From Dimorphilus gyrociliatus (lineage: Eukaryota > Annelida > Polychaeta > Dinophilidae), in NCBI GenBank assembly GCA_904063045.1, contig CAJFCJ010000052.1, positions 1 to 64,000 on the forward strand: a DNA stretch of 64,000 nt, read 5' to 3'. Shown in pieces: positions 1-11,982 of this stretch (its first letter is position 1; each line of letters opens with the position of its first letter). A model generated the notes under the pieces. It made no database searches, had not been told where the DNA came from, and was given only the letters and a program-made list of their open reading frames with translations. The translations under genes and the position numbers were made by a program.

Positions 1-627
1 CATCTAACAGGCTGTTTATTCCATTGGAATCAAGCTGTTTACAGAAAAATTCAGGTGAAAATGAGGCTATTTTTATATAAGATGATTTACTCTACATTTT
101 TTGTTTTAATAGGAACTTGGATATTCATCAGACTTTAAAAAAAAAAGAGGACAGTGGTTTGAAATGAGGCAGCTTATGGCATTACCATTTCTTCCATTTC
201 ACATAATTCCAATAGAATTTGGAAGAATTAAGGATTACCTTCATCAGTAAAAAAACTAGGTGATCTAATAAAGTACTTTGAAAGGAATTGGATGATGGAT
301 AGAATTTGGTCACCAAAGCAATGGTCAATTTATAAAAATGCTATTAGAACTAATAATGATGTGGAGGGGTTCCATAATCGGCTAAATGGCAATTTAAGAG
401 CAAATTCTTCATTCTATTTGGTAGTAGATGAATTAAAACGAGAGGCAGATCTTATCCCAGCATATCAAAGAATGCTATCAGAGAGAAAGATATTAAGATA
501 TCAAAGAAGACAATATAAAAATATGCAGAATGAAATATTTAAAATTTGGGAGAAATTTGAAGCTCATCAGATGACTTCATCACAAGTTTTGGAAAAATGT
601 TGTCAACTCTACTCAGAAATGAAATGA
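1..627 (+). pseudogene. MULE (Mutator-like) transposase, C-terminal fragment, frameshifted
   Basis: This is the 3' part of a Mutator-like transposase, entering from the left edge. The first 54 bases encode a GCLFHWNQAVYRKIQ stretch. A GT-AG intron follows at 55-112, then a reading frame to about 240. A one-base frame change near 230-245 leads into the segment 292-627, which holds the conserved TNNDVEGFHNRLN block with the third catalytic acid (E of VEG). The same protein, more complete, lies at 49285-51062 on the minus strand, and the introns sit at the same position. The first two catalytic Asp residues lie outside the window. The frameshift makes this copy inactive. Family assignment is firm; activity is very unlikely. 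Confidence 0.8.
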
Positions 628-985
628 AATGCATAAGATTTGTAGTTTAAAACTCATTACTGTACTTTGTAGTGTTGTTGTCAACATGTTTGGTTATGTA
701 ATATCTTATCTTTTGCCTATAAAAGGGCTTGATTCTGGTAGTTCGGTACCATCTACCCTAGAGGCAACATCTACTCTACTACTTCTAGCATCATGTGGTG
801 GGTACCATTAATATCATATCTACAATTTTTTTATTGTCATGATCTTTGACATAAGAGGTATTTGAAAGAAATTGATGAACATGGCAAAATTCTGCTTTGA
901 ATGTAGAAACAAATTTAATAAATTAAATGAAATGCATAAGATTTTTAGTTTAAAACTCAATACTGTACTTTGTATTGTGATTGTG
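618..985 (+). repeat. ~50-bp direct repeat flanking an LTR-A fragment
   Basis: Bases 618-666 and about 928-976 are nearly identical (both contain GAAATGCATAAGATTT, then TAGTTTAAAACTCA). Between them, 671-828 is a diverged piece of the LTR-A family found intact at 13074-13648 and 20363-20937, including the CCTATAAAAGGG box and the segment GGTACCATCTACCCTAGAGG. The direct repeat is far longer than a target duplication. A local duplication or recombination at the transposase 3' end is more likely. Confidence 0.6.
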
Positions 986-1206
986 GGAATTTTCTGCTGT
1001 ACTGATCCAAATAGAACCTCAAGTTTGTGCACAAGTTTAAGCAAATAAATGATATTTATGTGAAACCTTCAACAGAATGCCAGTATTTTATTATTTAATT
1101 CATTCACTATTTAGTTATTATTAAATGATGCATTCTATATTTATTAATACTTATTATATATTTCAATTGTCAGAAATCAATAGAAACAAAGAACAAACAC
1201 ATTATG

Positions 1207-1352
1207 TCTTCTACAGTTCTAGGCGACTTCTGTCATAGTCCTGGGCGACTTCTATCACAGTTCTGGGCGACTTCTGTCACAGCTCTGGGCGACTTCTATC
1301 AATTTCTGGGCGACTTCTGTCCTGGGCGACTTCTGCCCTGGGCGACTTCTGT
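1207..1352. repeat. GC-rich minisatellite, CTGGGCGACTTCTGTC unit
   Basis: Seven near-identical copies of a core CTGGGCGACTTCTRTC stand in AT-rich DNA. The first spacings are about 22 bp (unit ends CACAGTT or similar), and the last copies shorten to about 15-16 bp by loss of the spacer. The base composition contrasts sharply with both flanks. No coding sense is seen. Confidence 0.9.
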
Positions 1353-1598
1353 TGTTCCCATACAACTCTACTCAATAAATTGATCAATTTATGATATTAA
1401 ATTTTAAAGAGTATATTTTTTAAAGAGCTTTTTCAGCAAATTTCTTCTTTTGTGAATATTGATTTTGTCTCACATGAAAATAATTATCATTAACTTTCGA
1501 ATGTTTCTCATTTAGGAATTAGCTGAAAAAATCAATAAATAATATTAATAAAAAGAAACTTCCTTCAAAACTTGAACATTAAAAAATCTGTCGAAAAT

Positions 1599-3839
1599 AT
1601 GTTTTGCAAATATACATTAATGTTTTTTATAATTTTGAATATTATACTAAATATACTAAAGTTTTCATTTACACAAAATGTTCCAAGTAAAATAAATATA
1701 ATAAATATATAAATAAATATCATAATTGTTTTGTAACAAGAAAAATATTTGTTAACACAGACGGAGAATATCTTATTGATGTAGCCAGTAGAGAAAATGG
1801 AGCAACCTGTAATGCATCTGGTTCTAAAACAAATTTGGAGTATTATACTTATGACTGTGAAAATGCATTAGAACCTTTATGGATAAATTACTATGGTTGG
1901 GTTACTCCATGTTCAGACTCCTTCTGCTCAACAGAATGGATTAGCATCACTTTTAAGAAGCAGTATAATGTAATAGAGTTTTGTGTTTATCAGATAATTC
2001 ATGAAATTTCTAAAAGAATAGATAAAATTGGAATAAAAATGAATTCAAAGAAAACAATAATTGCATTAAATGATATTCTTACCTGTTTTTTACTGGAAAG
2101 AGATTTTGGTATAAATTCTACAAGTTTGAGTATAAATGTTGAAAAGATAAAAACTCCAGGATCCAATGTAGGTTTAGAAAAGCTTGCTGCCTTTGCATAT
2201 GATGAAGGTTAACTTTTTCTTTTCTCTTATGTTTTAGTAGTACTAAAAGTGTTTTGCTTTACTGCTATAAACTTTAATAATTTATCAACATTCATATTTA
2301 TTTTTGCTATAGAAATAGAAAGTTCAGCAATGAATTATGAAGACTATATCAACATTGCTCAATTGGAATCAGGAGCAACTTGTACTCAATCATCATCATA
2401 TAATGGTCTGACTTGTTCTAATGCAATTGATTGGACCTATTATCCTAGTTGGAAGGCAAGTTGTTTAACAGGTTCATTATGTTTAGGTGAATACATGGCA
2501 ATAAATTTTACAATGGCTGCACAACCAACATTTCTTTGTTTAGCAAATAGGTATTATACTTTTTTTGTTATTCAGACATCTTTTTTGACAATTTTACAGG
2601 CTTGGGAACGTTTATATAAAAACAATTAAAGTTGTATGGAATTCTGGTTATACTCAAATAATTAATTTACAAAAAGATGGATACTTACATTGTTTCAATT
2701 ATACTAATTATCCGAATATTGAATCGGGATTAACTTTGACAATTAATAATATATATTCTGGAAATAATCTCGGATTAAGAATTGTTCACGTGTTTTCAAA
2801 AAGTAGACAAAATTATTTAACTATATATATATTTTTTTGTCTTCTAATTTAAAATTTTTTTTCAAAGGAAATGTTGGAAGAGTTTATTCAGTTCAATCAG
2901 AAAATTATGTTGTCTTTTATGTCCCAAAAACATTTCAAAAAGACTTTAAAGCTTTCAAATTCAAAATTCTAGGCCAAAATAATATTCAATCTGAATGCTA
3001 TACATCATTTATAATTAGTTTTAAAAATACTATCTCTATACAATATTCTATAAAGATTGATATTAGAGAAAATAACACTGATAGTATTCTTATTATTGAA
3101 GTACTTGAACCTAATTTAGTTGTCAATAGGTTCAATTTTGAAAAGAAATTAATTAGTTGTAAAATATGGAATGAATATTGGGTAAATATTTTAAATGGTC
3201 AAATTAATTTTGGATATGGAAATGCTTATGGTTTAAATGTTTTGGCTACTGCAAAAACAAATCAATCATTGGATTTAACTGAAATTTTGTTGAAAAATAA
3301 TGAAGCCAATATGATAAATCATTTTCAAATTATAGATATAGGTTGTTAACATTTTCTTTTTACCCTCTTTGAATAGTCAAGTATTCATAACATTAAAAAT
3401 TTTCTGTCTTTCAGAAGGGCAAAAAATATCTATACAAAAGACACATCCTTGCCAATCAAAAGAATATTATGCCACAATTGATAAATCTTTTGATACATGT
3501 TCAAAAATTCCAATGAAAATTAATTTGATTGATTTACACTTTTTAAACAGTAGAAATGAAAAAATGTTTTTCAAATTTGTTACTGTATTCAGGAAGCATA
3601 GTGAAAATATTGGAAATGTTATAGTAAATTCTCTTATGCCTTTGAAACAAGAAAAGAATAATACAATATTTAAATTATGTCATTTAGAAAGTGTGATTGA
3701 TAAAACTAACTTTCTATTTTATAATTTCAAATGCTATGTTAAGAATAAACCTATCATTTTCAACAGGCTTTCAATTCATATTCAAATCAATTCAATTGAT
3801 ATTAATAATATTTCTATATGTGAATTTTTAATTAAATGA
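1599..3839 (+). CDS. Secreted or membrane ectodomain protein, galactose-binding-like repeats plus FAMeT-like domain
   Basis: The model has six exons: 1599-1686, 1761-2207, 2313-2550, 2600-2802, 2868-3341 and 3415-3839, all with GT-AG introns and matching phases. Exon 1 starts with a hydrophobic signal peptide (MFCKYTLMFFIILNIIL). Exons 2 and 3 each open with a galactose-binding (discoidin/fucolectin-like) signature of the form Y(I/L)..A..E.GATC..S, then a Cys, N-A-(L/I)-D and W. Exon 5 carries a pattern like the farnesoic acid O-methyltransferase (FAMeT) domain of invertebrate surface proteins (YWVNILNGQINFGYGNAYG). The last exon ends in ISICEF, like the final strand of discoidin-type folds. 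The function is probably extracellular carbohydrate or ligand binding; no ligand can be named. An in-frame hydrophobic extension follows the stop (separate entry). Related broken genes lie at 4286-5460 and 46340-46800. Confidence 0.65.
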
Positions 3840-3938
3840 AATCAAACATTTGCTAATTTGGCTTCTTTCATTATGTTGTTTGCTAGTATTGAAATTGCTA
3901 TTATTTTTAGTTCGTGTTTCTTATTAAGGAAAAAATAA
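3837..3938 (+). other. In-frame transmembrane extension after a TGA codon
   Basis: The TGA at 3837-3839 ends the preceding frame. The same frame then stays open for 32 codons to a TAA at 3936-3938. It encodes a hydrophobic span (LASFIMLFASIEIAIIFSSC) followed by FLLRKK, a typical stop-transfer basic end. Such a tail would anchor the protein in the membrane. A recent nonsense mutation, a sequencing error or stop-codon readthrough could each explain it. Confidence 0.55.
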
Positions 3939-3939
3939 A

Positions 3940-4285
3940 TATATTTCACCTAATGTTTAATTGAGGTTATATAGCTTTTAAAATGGGGTCACATCATTTT
4001 TTTTTAATTCACTGATTTTTTAGATTGTTTGCCTAAAGAATACTTCTTTCTTGAAGGAGGCCACTTTACTCATTTTCCTTAACAATCAAACAGAAGAGAA
4101 TTTCCTTTGTCATTTTATTGAATTTTTTTAAATAATAAAAGCAAAACTTGGTGTGAAGTATTTTAGGCACGAGTATAGATAAACTTGTTATTTTAATTCA
4201 CAACATTAAAAGGGTTAAGGTTGAGGTTCAAAGTTCAGGCCATAATGATCAATATCAAATAATTGATTGTGTCATTTAATATCTC
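3940..4285. other. Spacer without recognised feature
   Basis: This AT-rich spacer lies between two convergent ectodomain genes. I see no coding frame, RNA or repeat that I can name. Confidence 0.5.
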
Positions 4286-5460
4286 AAATTTAATCTATGG
4301 ATAAAACTAATTCGCACACTTTCATATTATTGTTTTCATCTAGAAGATTAACATAGACTGCTTGACACATTCCATTATTGCAATTGCATTCATAATTACA
4401 TTGACTAATATTCTCAGTACGCAAATGGCAACTATAAAAATTCCCATGAAATTGTGGAGATACTACATAGTCTACATTTAAATAGATCATAGTTTTAGTC
4501 AATTTTAAGCCATTTTTGATAGGATTACATTGTAAATTCTCACCAATGATTTCAACTTTTATTGTTTTCTTAATAGAATTTATCATTCATTGGCCAAGGA
4601 ATTCTAATTTTCAAAGGTAATTTCGAGATAGTAGAACAGGTTGCCAAATGTTTATCAAACAGTTTATGATCACTTCAGAACGTTATCAAAGAATCTTGTT
4701 CATTTTGAATCATTGCTCCAATAATGCATGTACGGTTGTATTCATTGTTCAAAGCATTTAAATCTAGAATCTTTGTTTTTTTTAAAAACGTTAATAAATT
4801 TGTCCTAATTAATTAAAAGAAAAATAATCTACTTACCTGAATATCTATACCCTTTGTATGGAAAATTATTGCTCTTTGGTTCATAATTGCATTTTGAATA
4901 GCTATTTCCTTGTTATCGTATTTGAATGAAGAAGTGATTGCTGTATTTAAACCACCTATAAAACATGTAAATCTATTATCATCATATCTGTGAAAGAGTA
5001 ATCGAGAATCATGGCGGACAAGGCTGGAACAGTCTGATTTTAGCCAACAGTAAAAATTCGGATTAACAACTACTGCAACACAAGCTCTAATTGATGAACA
5101 CCAATCTGTGCACTCTTTATTTGATTTTATCAATTTACCAGATATATCGTTTCCATAACAATCACTGTTTCTTTGTCTTAGTTTATAACCAGAAATTTCA
5201 TCAGAGCTTAGAAAACATCCATAGCCAGTTTCAAAGCATAATTCAGCAGTATTACATATCTCTTTAGAATTACTGCTATCTGTAAGAAGATTCATTTAGA
5301 CATTTTTCTAGTTTTATTTTAAAACTATCATAGAAAAAAGACATCAAACCTCCAATTTTAATTCGGAAATTTGCTGAAATATCACATCTATCAGTTCTGC
5401 AGTCATGAAAGTTTAATAAAAGTAAAGCTGATAAAATTTCTAGATTCTTGGCATTCACAG
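4286..5460 (-). pseudogene. PAN/galactose-binding-like ectodomain gene, broken
   Basis: Read on the minus strand, an upstream exon (about 5458-5358, with RTDRCDISANFRIKIG) joins by a GT-AG intron of about 80 nt to an exon ending at 4844. That exon holds a PAN/apple-like module with regularly spaced Cys and the string CWLKSDC. A donor CAG|GTAAGT follows. The next exon (about 4770-4286) resembles the galactose-binding modules of the gene at 1599-3839 and ends in a KVCEL strand. It contains an in-frame TGA near 4687 and a frame change near 4585, so the reading frame is not intact. A start codon could not be fixed. It is convergent with the 1599-3839 gene, and both probably descend from one family. 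Confidence 0.55.
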
Positions 5461-5677
5461 TTGAGATTTGTGATAGTCAGAATAAAGAAATGTATTGAAG
5501 TGATAGAAGGAGAGTGAAGAAGAAAGAGAGTGAAGAAATAGAAGAGAAAACAATTGACAATTTTAGTTATCTGCTAATTAGAGAAATTTACCTGAACAAT
5601 TTTTCTTTAATTATTCATAATTATATCTGTCTATTGTGACTAAATGAGTATTGAATATATAAATATATATATTTATA

Positions 5678-5937
5678 TGTAGTCGATGAGTCCAAGGATT
5701 TGTCTTGGCAAAGAGCCAAGATCGTTCCTTAAACATTCCTCTATATTCTTTACGTTTCCTTATTGTTATTTTTAAATATGTTAGTTTAAGACAATATCAC
5801 TTTTCCTACATCATTCACTCATGACAAAGCTACCTTTAATTATTATGCAATATTATTACTATAAACTTTAACGCGATATATAAGTAAAAGTTGGAGACTA
5901 GCGATAGCTTACAATCGTGACTCATTCGACTACTACA
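5678..5937 (+). repeat. BEL/Pao 5' LTR
   Basis: The LTR starts TGTAGTCGATGAG and ends GACTACTACA, directly before BEL/Pao gag-like coding sequence. A solo LTR of the same family is at 61932-62175 (same TGTAGTCGAT start and GACTACA end). TG...CA ends and position define it. No matching 3' LTR is visible after 7310. Confidence 0.7.
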
Positions 5938-5963
5938 ATAATTAAAGGTATAATAAATTTGAA

Positions 5964-7310
5964 ATGCGGAGGAAGAGACAAATTCCAACCGAAACGGTTG
6001 CTAAATACACCAACGCTCCAAATCAGCTGGAGACCACAACTCAACTGTCCGATGTGGTCGACTCCCTTGATGAGAAATTGGAGGAGAAAAAAAAGAGGGT
6101 TCGAGGAAAGATTTTTGGAAGCAAGTACTCAAAACATAATGGAGATTAGCGCAATGGAGGATAGAATGATGACACGAATGGAGCGCATCAGCCAAATGAT
6201 AGGATCCGTTCAATCAGATTCAACTAAAGAATCATGTAAGTCACCCATCCATAATCACAAAACTGTGGAGAAGGAGATAGAGGCCTGGGAGCTGGAAAGA
6301 GCACAACGTTATTTATTGAAGTTGGTTCAAAATACCATGCCGCTGACGAAGCTTTAAAAACCCTACACACTGTCTTAGGAGGAAGATAGGATCTACATTA
6401 TTCTGGGAAGATTAGATGATTCACATGAAAAAGGAAAGATTATAGTAGGTGCTCGCCACTCTATAATTAGTAAACTAATATACCACTTGCACCATGAAAT
6501 GCATCATACCTCGCTGAGGACTATCTGGACAAATCAATCAGAATACCTACATATCCTTTATGCTACAACTGGAATTAAAACGTATTAAGATTGAAATTAT
6601 TCCTAGCAACGAACCATCAAAGAACCGTACTGAAGACCGAATTTCAAATATTCATGCCTAATGGAATTGGCCAAAATCGATTATTTCAGATTTGGCTTCA
6701 ACCTTAAAAAACCATTTAAAATTATCAATGCCCACTCTAACAGCCAGTCGAAAGTGAGAGACCTCAACTGGAAGTTTAACTCTCCTTACTCTCCCCATAA
6801 GATGACAATTATTGAAATAATCATCAGATTAATAAAGGAGATAATGATCAGAAAAAAAACATACAACTCGAATGGGATACTATTCGTCTCACCAGCCCGG
6901 CAATCGAGAATCTGATGTACTATCCTCCTGTAAGCTTCGGGATTGATGATCTAGGGGAACCAATGACGCCATCAACCTTTGATTTCATCAAGCTAAGCAA
7001 ACTGTCCATCAAGAACGGTGAATATGACCCCGCTGTTATTTCTAAAGAACGCCAAGGTTTAAATTCAAGATGTTGCACAGAGCTATTTAATAACATGCAC
7101 AAGAAAACAAAATGGTATAAAGACAAATATAAGCTAAATCTTCGACCCAACGACCTCATCCTATAACTGGACCAAAGATATATGTACAATTTCAAGTTGG
7201 GATACATCAATCACAAGATTACAGAACGTACCTTCGAGATCTACACTGCACATAGCAATATCGAGAGAGATGCAAGAGACATAATTCCCTATTCACCGAA
7301 TGAGTCCTAA
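5964..7310 (+). pseudogene. BEL/Pao retrotransposon remnant, gag start joined to integrase end
   Basis: The gag-like start (ATG at 5964, then a coiled segment DSLDEKLEEKKK) lies 26 bp after the LTR. From about 6365 the sequence jumps to the integrase region: DDSHEKGKIIVG-type text, then the family's C-terminal block with PPVSFGIDDLGEPMTPSTFD (the P-L-TPS-F motif of Pao integrases) and a final chromatin-binding-like part ending SPNES near 7309. Protease, reverse transcriptase and RNase H are missing, and the frame changes several times. This is an internally deleted, non-autonomous copy. Confidence 0.7.
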
Positions 7311-9430
7311 GATATATTGTTTTTGTATTATGAAATTGCTGACAATCTCGTTTCAATTTTATTTGTAACCTCCGTTGTTTCTTTCACACTATTCTGTTGC
7401 ATTTATTCCTTATTATACTCACCTTGAGTTTTGTTTATGTCCTTTTACTGAGTGTTTGACTCTACTCGTCTATGATGCCACGTCTGCAATTTGACTTGAT
7501 TTGTGACCAAGCTCACCAACAACACCGTGAGCCCAAGTCACCCATCCAATTACTACTTGTTGGTTTACATTTCCATCATCGATTGAAATTTGGTGCTAAG
7601 CACTAGTTTTGAGATGTGTTAGTGTTAAGTCAAATATTGTTCATGTCGGGTTTCAATGGATGAGCTATGGTAAATTACTGCATTTTACTTTTAAGGGTAT
7701 CTAAGATTACAGAATTTTTTGAGATCAAATTTTATCAATAAAATAGAATAAAAATACCATAAGATGTTATGGCTAAGAAGAAAAATATTTTTGTCAGCAA
7801 ATTAGGCCTAATAAAAGTGTTAGGTAAATAACATATAAGAGATAGGAATTTGAAATATGTTTGATTCTTTTAATAAAATAATAGATTACAAATGGAAAGT
7901 AGAATAAAGATTATTACAAATTAAGGAGTAGGTCCATTTCCACTTCCGCTACTTGATTTGTAAAGTAAAAAGTATAATAACAATACTAATAATAACTAAT
8001 AATTCATTTTCATTTTTGCCCTCTACTTGCAAGTATGTCTCGATTTACGAATATTTGTAAAACATTTCTATTCCTCTATTATTGTTCATTTTTTTCTGTA
8101 ATTTAAATTAAATATGAATATCTACAGTTTAATATTTTTAACTTTTGGGATAAGTTTGATAAAAGAGAAATTAACTTCTCTTCTTTTTCGTACAAAAGAT
8201 TTTAAAAACAAAACAAAAATGACTAAGAAAATCCTAGAAAAAAACTTGCTATTCAACATCCTTTGTAAAAAAATTGAATAATATTTAGTTATCAATTTTT
8301 TTCCTTATAGATATATTTAACATCAAAAGCTATGTAAACAATTTAAGAAATTGCAATATTTGGAAGAATGAGATAAATGAATTGTTTCTTGTTAACATTT
8401 GTTATAAGTAAGATATTAAAATTGTTGTCCAATATATTTTAGGTCACGTAAAGCTAAAATGCTGTTCAACAAGCACAAAAATAGATAGAATCTTATTAAC
8501 TGGCAGTTTAATTTTGAGCACAGCGCAGTTCAGTCAAATTTTTTGTTAAAATCACTATAATGCAAAACTCCTTCTGGATGAGTGGGTGAGGACTGACTTA
8601 AAATTAATGTTTAAAAAAAGATTTTTAAAAAGAGTTTTTTTCTCGTCATTGTTATCAGCATGTTCAAACTTTTTCCGAATTTAGCAAATTTCTGCATCCA
8701 CCACTTTTAATTTATCATTCAGTTTCAAAATGACATTGTACAAATTTTCTCGGTTTTCATGATGTTTATTCCCATGCTCACATATAAGATTTTATTTTGT
8801 ATTGACTGCCAAGCTTCCAATAAATGTCTCTAAATTTGCGAAATAAACACTTTCATAACATTCTAAATCTCTTTTCTGCTATATTTGTAAGATTTTATTA
8901 ACAAGTTGAAAATCTTGAAATGAGAGAAGCTTTTAAAAATTACATTGAAATAGTTACCTTAAATTTGAAATCAGTAGTTTTACCATCATTTGTAAAAGTA
9001 TTCTTCCAAAAATATCTTAAATAATAAGTTTTCATAATTTATCAAATCCATCTAATCTTTCCTCACTTTCCAAAATTTGATTTGAATTTTGAACATTTGT
9101 ATTATTTCTCCAAATTTCTTCTACAACTTTTATCTTCATACACTTGCACTATTTATTGGAGTTGCCATGGTGATAGAGTAAATAGATTTTCCCTTAAACC
9201 TCAACCCTAACTGACTCAATGACAAACAATTTGGCATTAGAAAGTGTCATAACTCTCAGTTTAGTTCTAATATAGTGTAAATTTAATATAAAAGTATGTT
9301 ACGCCAAAATATAGTCTTAATTGGCTTGAATGTGAGAATATTTTTATGAATTGAATGATAAATCGGTAAAAAAAATGACCTCAAACAAATTTTATACTTT
9401 TTAAAGTTATAGAAAAAGTAGTTTGATAAT
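7311..9430. other. Long stretch without recognised gene
   Basis: Both strands are AT-rich with only short frames. The stretch 7920-8000 and the T-rich runs at 8600-8700 show no protein or RNA signature I recognise. Part may be old repeat sequence. Confidence 0.4.
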
Positions 9431-9439
9431 TAAGTATAC

Positions 9440-10056
9440 CTTGAACAAATTGAAATTCAATAGAAAATGACATATATCCTGGATTTAGTAATCCTAAATT
9501 TAGCTCAGTTCCAATTTCAATATCTTCATTTGTTAAATTCACCGAAATAATCTGTTTTTTTTTTAAAATTTAGTTTGCAAATTGAATTATTTTGCTTATT
9601 TAAATGCATTACAGATTCTTTGCTATTAGAAAGAGCATTGGCTATCGCGTGACCTTGACCTTTCTTACTAATTATTGCAGGAATATCATTAGATTCAATT
9701 TTGATGGGTTTTGATTTCAAGTGAAAAATTTCAATTCCGTAAGATCCAGTAGATGACAATTCAATCATATCTATGAGTTTATAGGTGACTAAAGCATTGT
9801 TATTGACCATTCTCCAAACAGAAATAAACTCTGTTTCATTGAATTTTCTAAAGAATTTAATAGATTTAATGTAACCTTTACAAGGAAAATTGATGTATGT
9901 TAAAAAGAGTTTCATTTCCACTACACAATTCATTAGATCCAATATCAACTAATTTGGTAAGTAAAAATTTAAAGAATTTATCAAAAATTGCTTTCGTTTT
10001 TACTTACCAATGTAATTTGTCAGATAGAAAAAGAAAAAAAAGTGTTTTTCTGTCAT
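9440..10056 (-). pseudogene. Secreted protein with jelly-roll-like domain, two homopolymer frame breaks
   Basis: The start is ATG at 10056 on the minus strand, opening a hydrophobic leader (MTEKHFFFFFYLTNYI). A GT-AG intron joins it to VDIGSNELCSGNET at about 9951. The next part has the FPCKGYIKSIKFFRKF ... SVWRMV ... YKLI pattern common in invertebrate secreted proteins (C-x-G-x-I ... VWR ... Y-x-L). It closes with a strand-rich block (NLTNEDIEIGTELNLG) and a donor CAAG|GTATAC at 9440. One frame change lies at a T5 run near 9908 and another at the A10 run near 9560. Both sit on homopolymers, so sequencing error is a real alternative to decay. Later exons were not found. Confidence 0.5.
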
Positions 10057-10199
10057 AGCATTTTCCTTTCTCTGCCTTAATTATATAAAACGTCTTATTA
10101 ATCGGAAATATTTTAATTTTTAATGTATTTCTAAGCAATAATTATGAAATTGCTATGGAAACAATCAATTTTGATCAACAACACATCCAATACAAAACA

Positions 10200-11760
10200 A
10201 TTGGTATATAATGATTGTTAAATGTGCCAACTCTCCAAGTCAACTGGAAATCACCACCCAATGAACCATCATGGTCGACTTAGCAATACTAGATGAGAAA
10301 TTGGAGGAACAGAGAAGAACATTCGAAGAATCAAATGCTCAATTTAGAGTTGAGATGACAAGAACATTCAAAGAATCGAATGCTCAGAATAGGATTGCAA
10401 TGGAACTACTCTTTCAACTGGTCAATTCCATTAAGCTCAACTCTTTTAAAGAAAATCTGTTGAATTCTGGTGATTATCCAGAAGCTGAACATTTCCCAAC
10501 TGTCAAACAATGAGTTGACAGAAGCTATTCAACTATAATCAATTAAAGGAAAAGCAAGAAAGAATGACAGTATATGAGACAACAGTACAAATTCCAGTGT
10601 ATGGTAAATCAACAAATCAGAAAAATACCACCCTCATCTACACTGGAGCAACAGTGTTCCTGATCCGCAGACAATATCTAGAAACCATATCCTGCAACTC
10701 AGTAGCTGAAAGTTGTTGCCGAATCGATATATCATACATCAATAATGAGTTACAAACAATAGCTGCAGAAAAAGTCAAAATTGCATTCCCTAAATTGGGG
10801 TGTAAATATGAAATCGACACTTACGTGGTAGATTCACTATCTACCATACCCAAACAACCCGCTATAAAAATCCACTGCTTCCAAGCAGTTGAATAGATCT
10901 ACTTACTGGACATAGCCTAAGTCAAGATAGACCACATGCCCATCTTGGTCCTATAAAACTATATACAACCAAGGACTATACCTTCATACAAAATGCTCTT
11001 GGATGGTTCAGAACTACCTCCCTTTATGATGTGACATCCCATTCGGGTATAAATGTCAATATGGTCTATGAAGAGACCAAACTGAATGTCAACCATATTG
11101 ACACAATAATTGAACTGCCCGACATGAACAACCTTGAAATAGACCCCCTCAGCTCTATTAATAACGCTTGAGCAAGTGACATCATGGCAAATTACATACA
11201 GCTGACTAAAGCACATTAGACCTTCCCTCTCCCTTTCAAATACGATCCAGATGACATCAGTGCAAGAAATAGATTTCAGACTATCCATTGGAAACCCATT
11301 TACAATTACGAATACAAGATAGGATCCCTATTCAATAATCATTATGCTCGGTGATTGTTACACAAGGAAGGTAAGTTTTACTTGCCTGATCATGGCATAT
11401 CTAATCCAAACAAGAAAACAATAAGAATAGTCTTTGACAGTGCCACAAAATACAAGGGTTATTCCCTAAATGATACACTTCTCACTTGACCTTCCTTACT
11501 GTCAAACCAAGCTCACCTCCTTACATTATGGCAAACCCAACCCTCTTTTATCCTAGCAGACATCAAACAGATGTTTATGAACATACATGTGGACACAAAA
11601 CACCAACCTTACTCCATTACTAATGTGTGGATAAATACTCAATCCACCTTGAATATCAAGCTCATTCAAGAACCTATCAAGGTCCTAGGACTCACATATA
11701 TCTCAAATTGAGATTAGATTGAAGTCAGTCTACCAAACTGAGCACCTGAACACATAACAA
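10200..11760 (+). pseudogene. BEL/Pao retrotransposon remnant: gag, protease, reverse transcriptase
   Basis: A gag-like segment (10271-10513, coiled coil with repeated FEESNAQ) is followed by a retropepsin-like segment (10564-10896). Its active-site motif reads YTGA where DTGA is expected, a loss of the catalytic Asp. From about 10910 on, a decayed BEL/Pao polyprotein continues. Its reverse transcriptase is recognisable from YLPDHGISNPNKKT, then IRIVFDSATK, YSLNDTL and ADIKQMFMNIHVD. At least six stop codons interrupt it. No LTR pair was identified at its ends. Confidence 0.75.
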
Positions 11761-11799
11761 AATGCCTTTTTTATTCCCTCATCATTAGCTATTTAAACA

Positions 11800-11982
11800 T
11801 ACCAATTCATAAGAAAATTTATAAAGAAAAACATACAAATGATGAGAAGAAATTGTATAATGAGTATGATAAATATTATTTAAAACATTTTGGCATAGAT
11901 TCAGGTATGACTGATATAGAGAATGAAATTGTGCGTCTAAATATAATGACATATCAATATTTAAACTTTAGATATAAAGGTA
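11800..11982 (+). other. Short open segment of unknown nature
   Basis: Between the retroelement remnant and the tandem repeat, a frame of about 60 codons runs open (from KEKHTNDEKKLYNEYDKYY to LNFRYKGTLERLL) and continues into the repeat. It is Lys/Tyr-rich and matches no family I recognise. It may belong to the neighbouring element. Confidence 0.3.

Noticed and set aside
1207-1352. CRISPR array
   Set aside because: Eukaryotic context, spacers not unique and of shrin­king length, no cas genes; it is a minisatellite.
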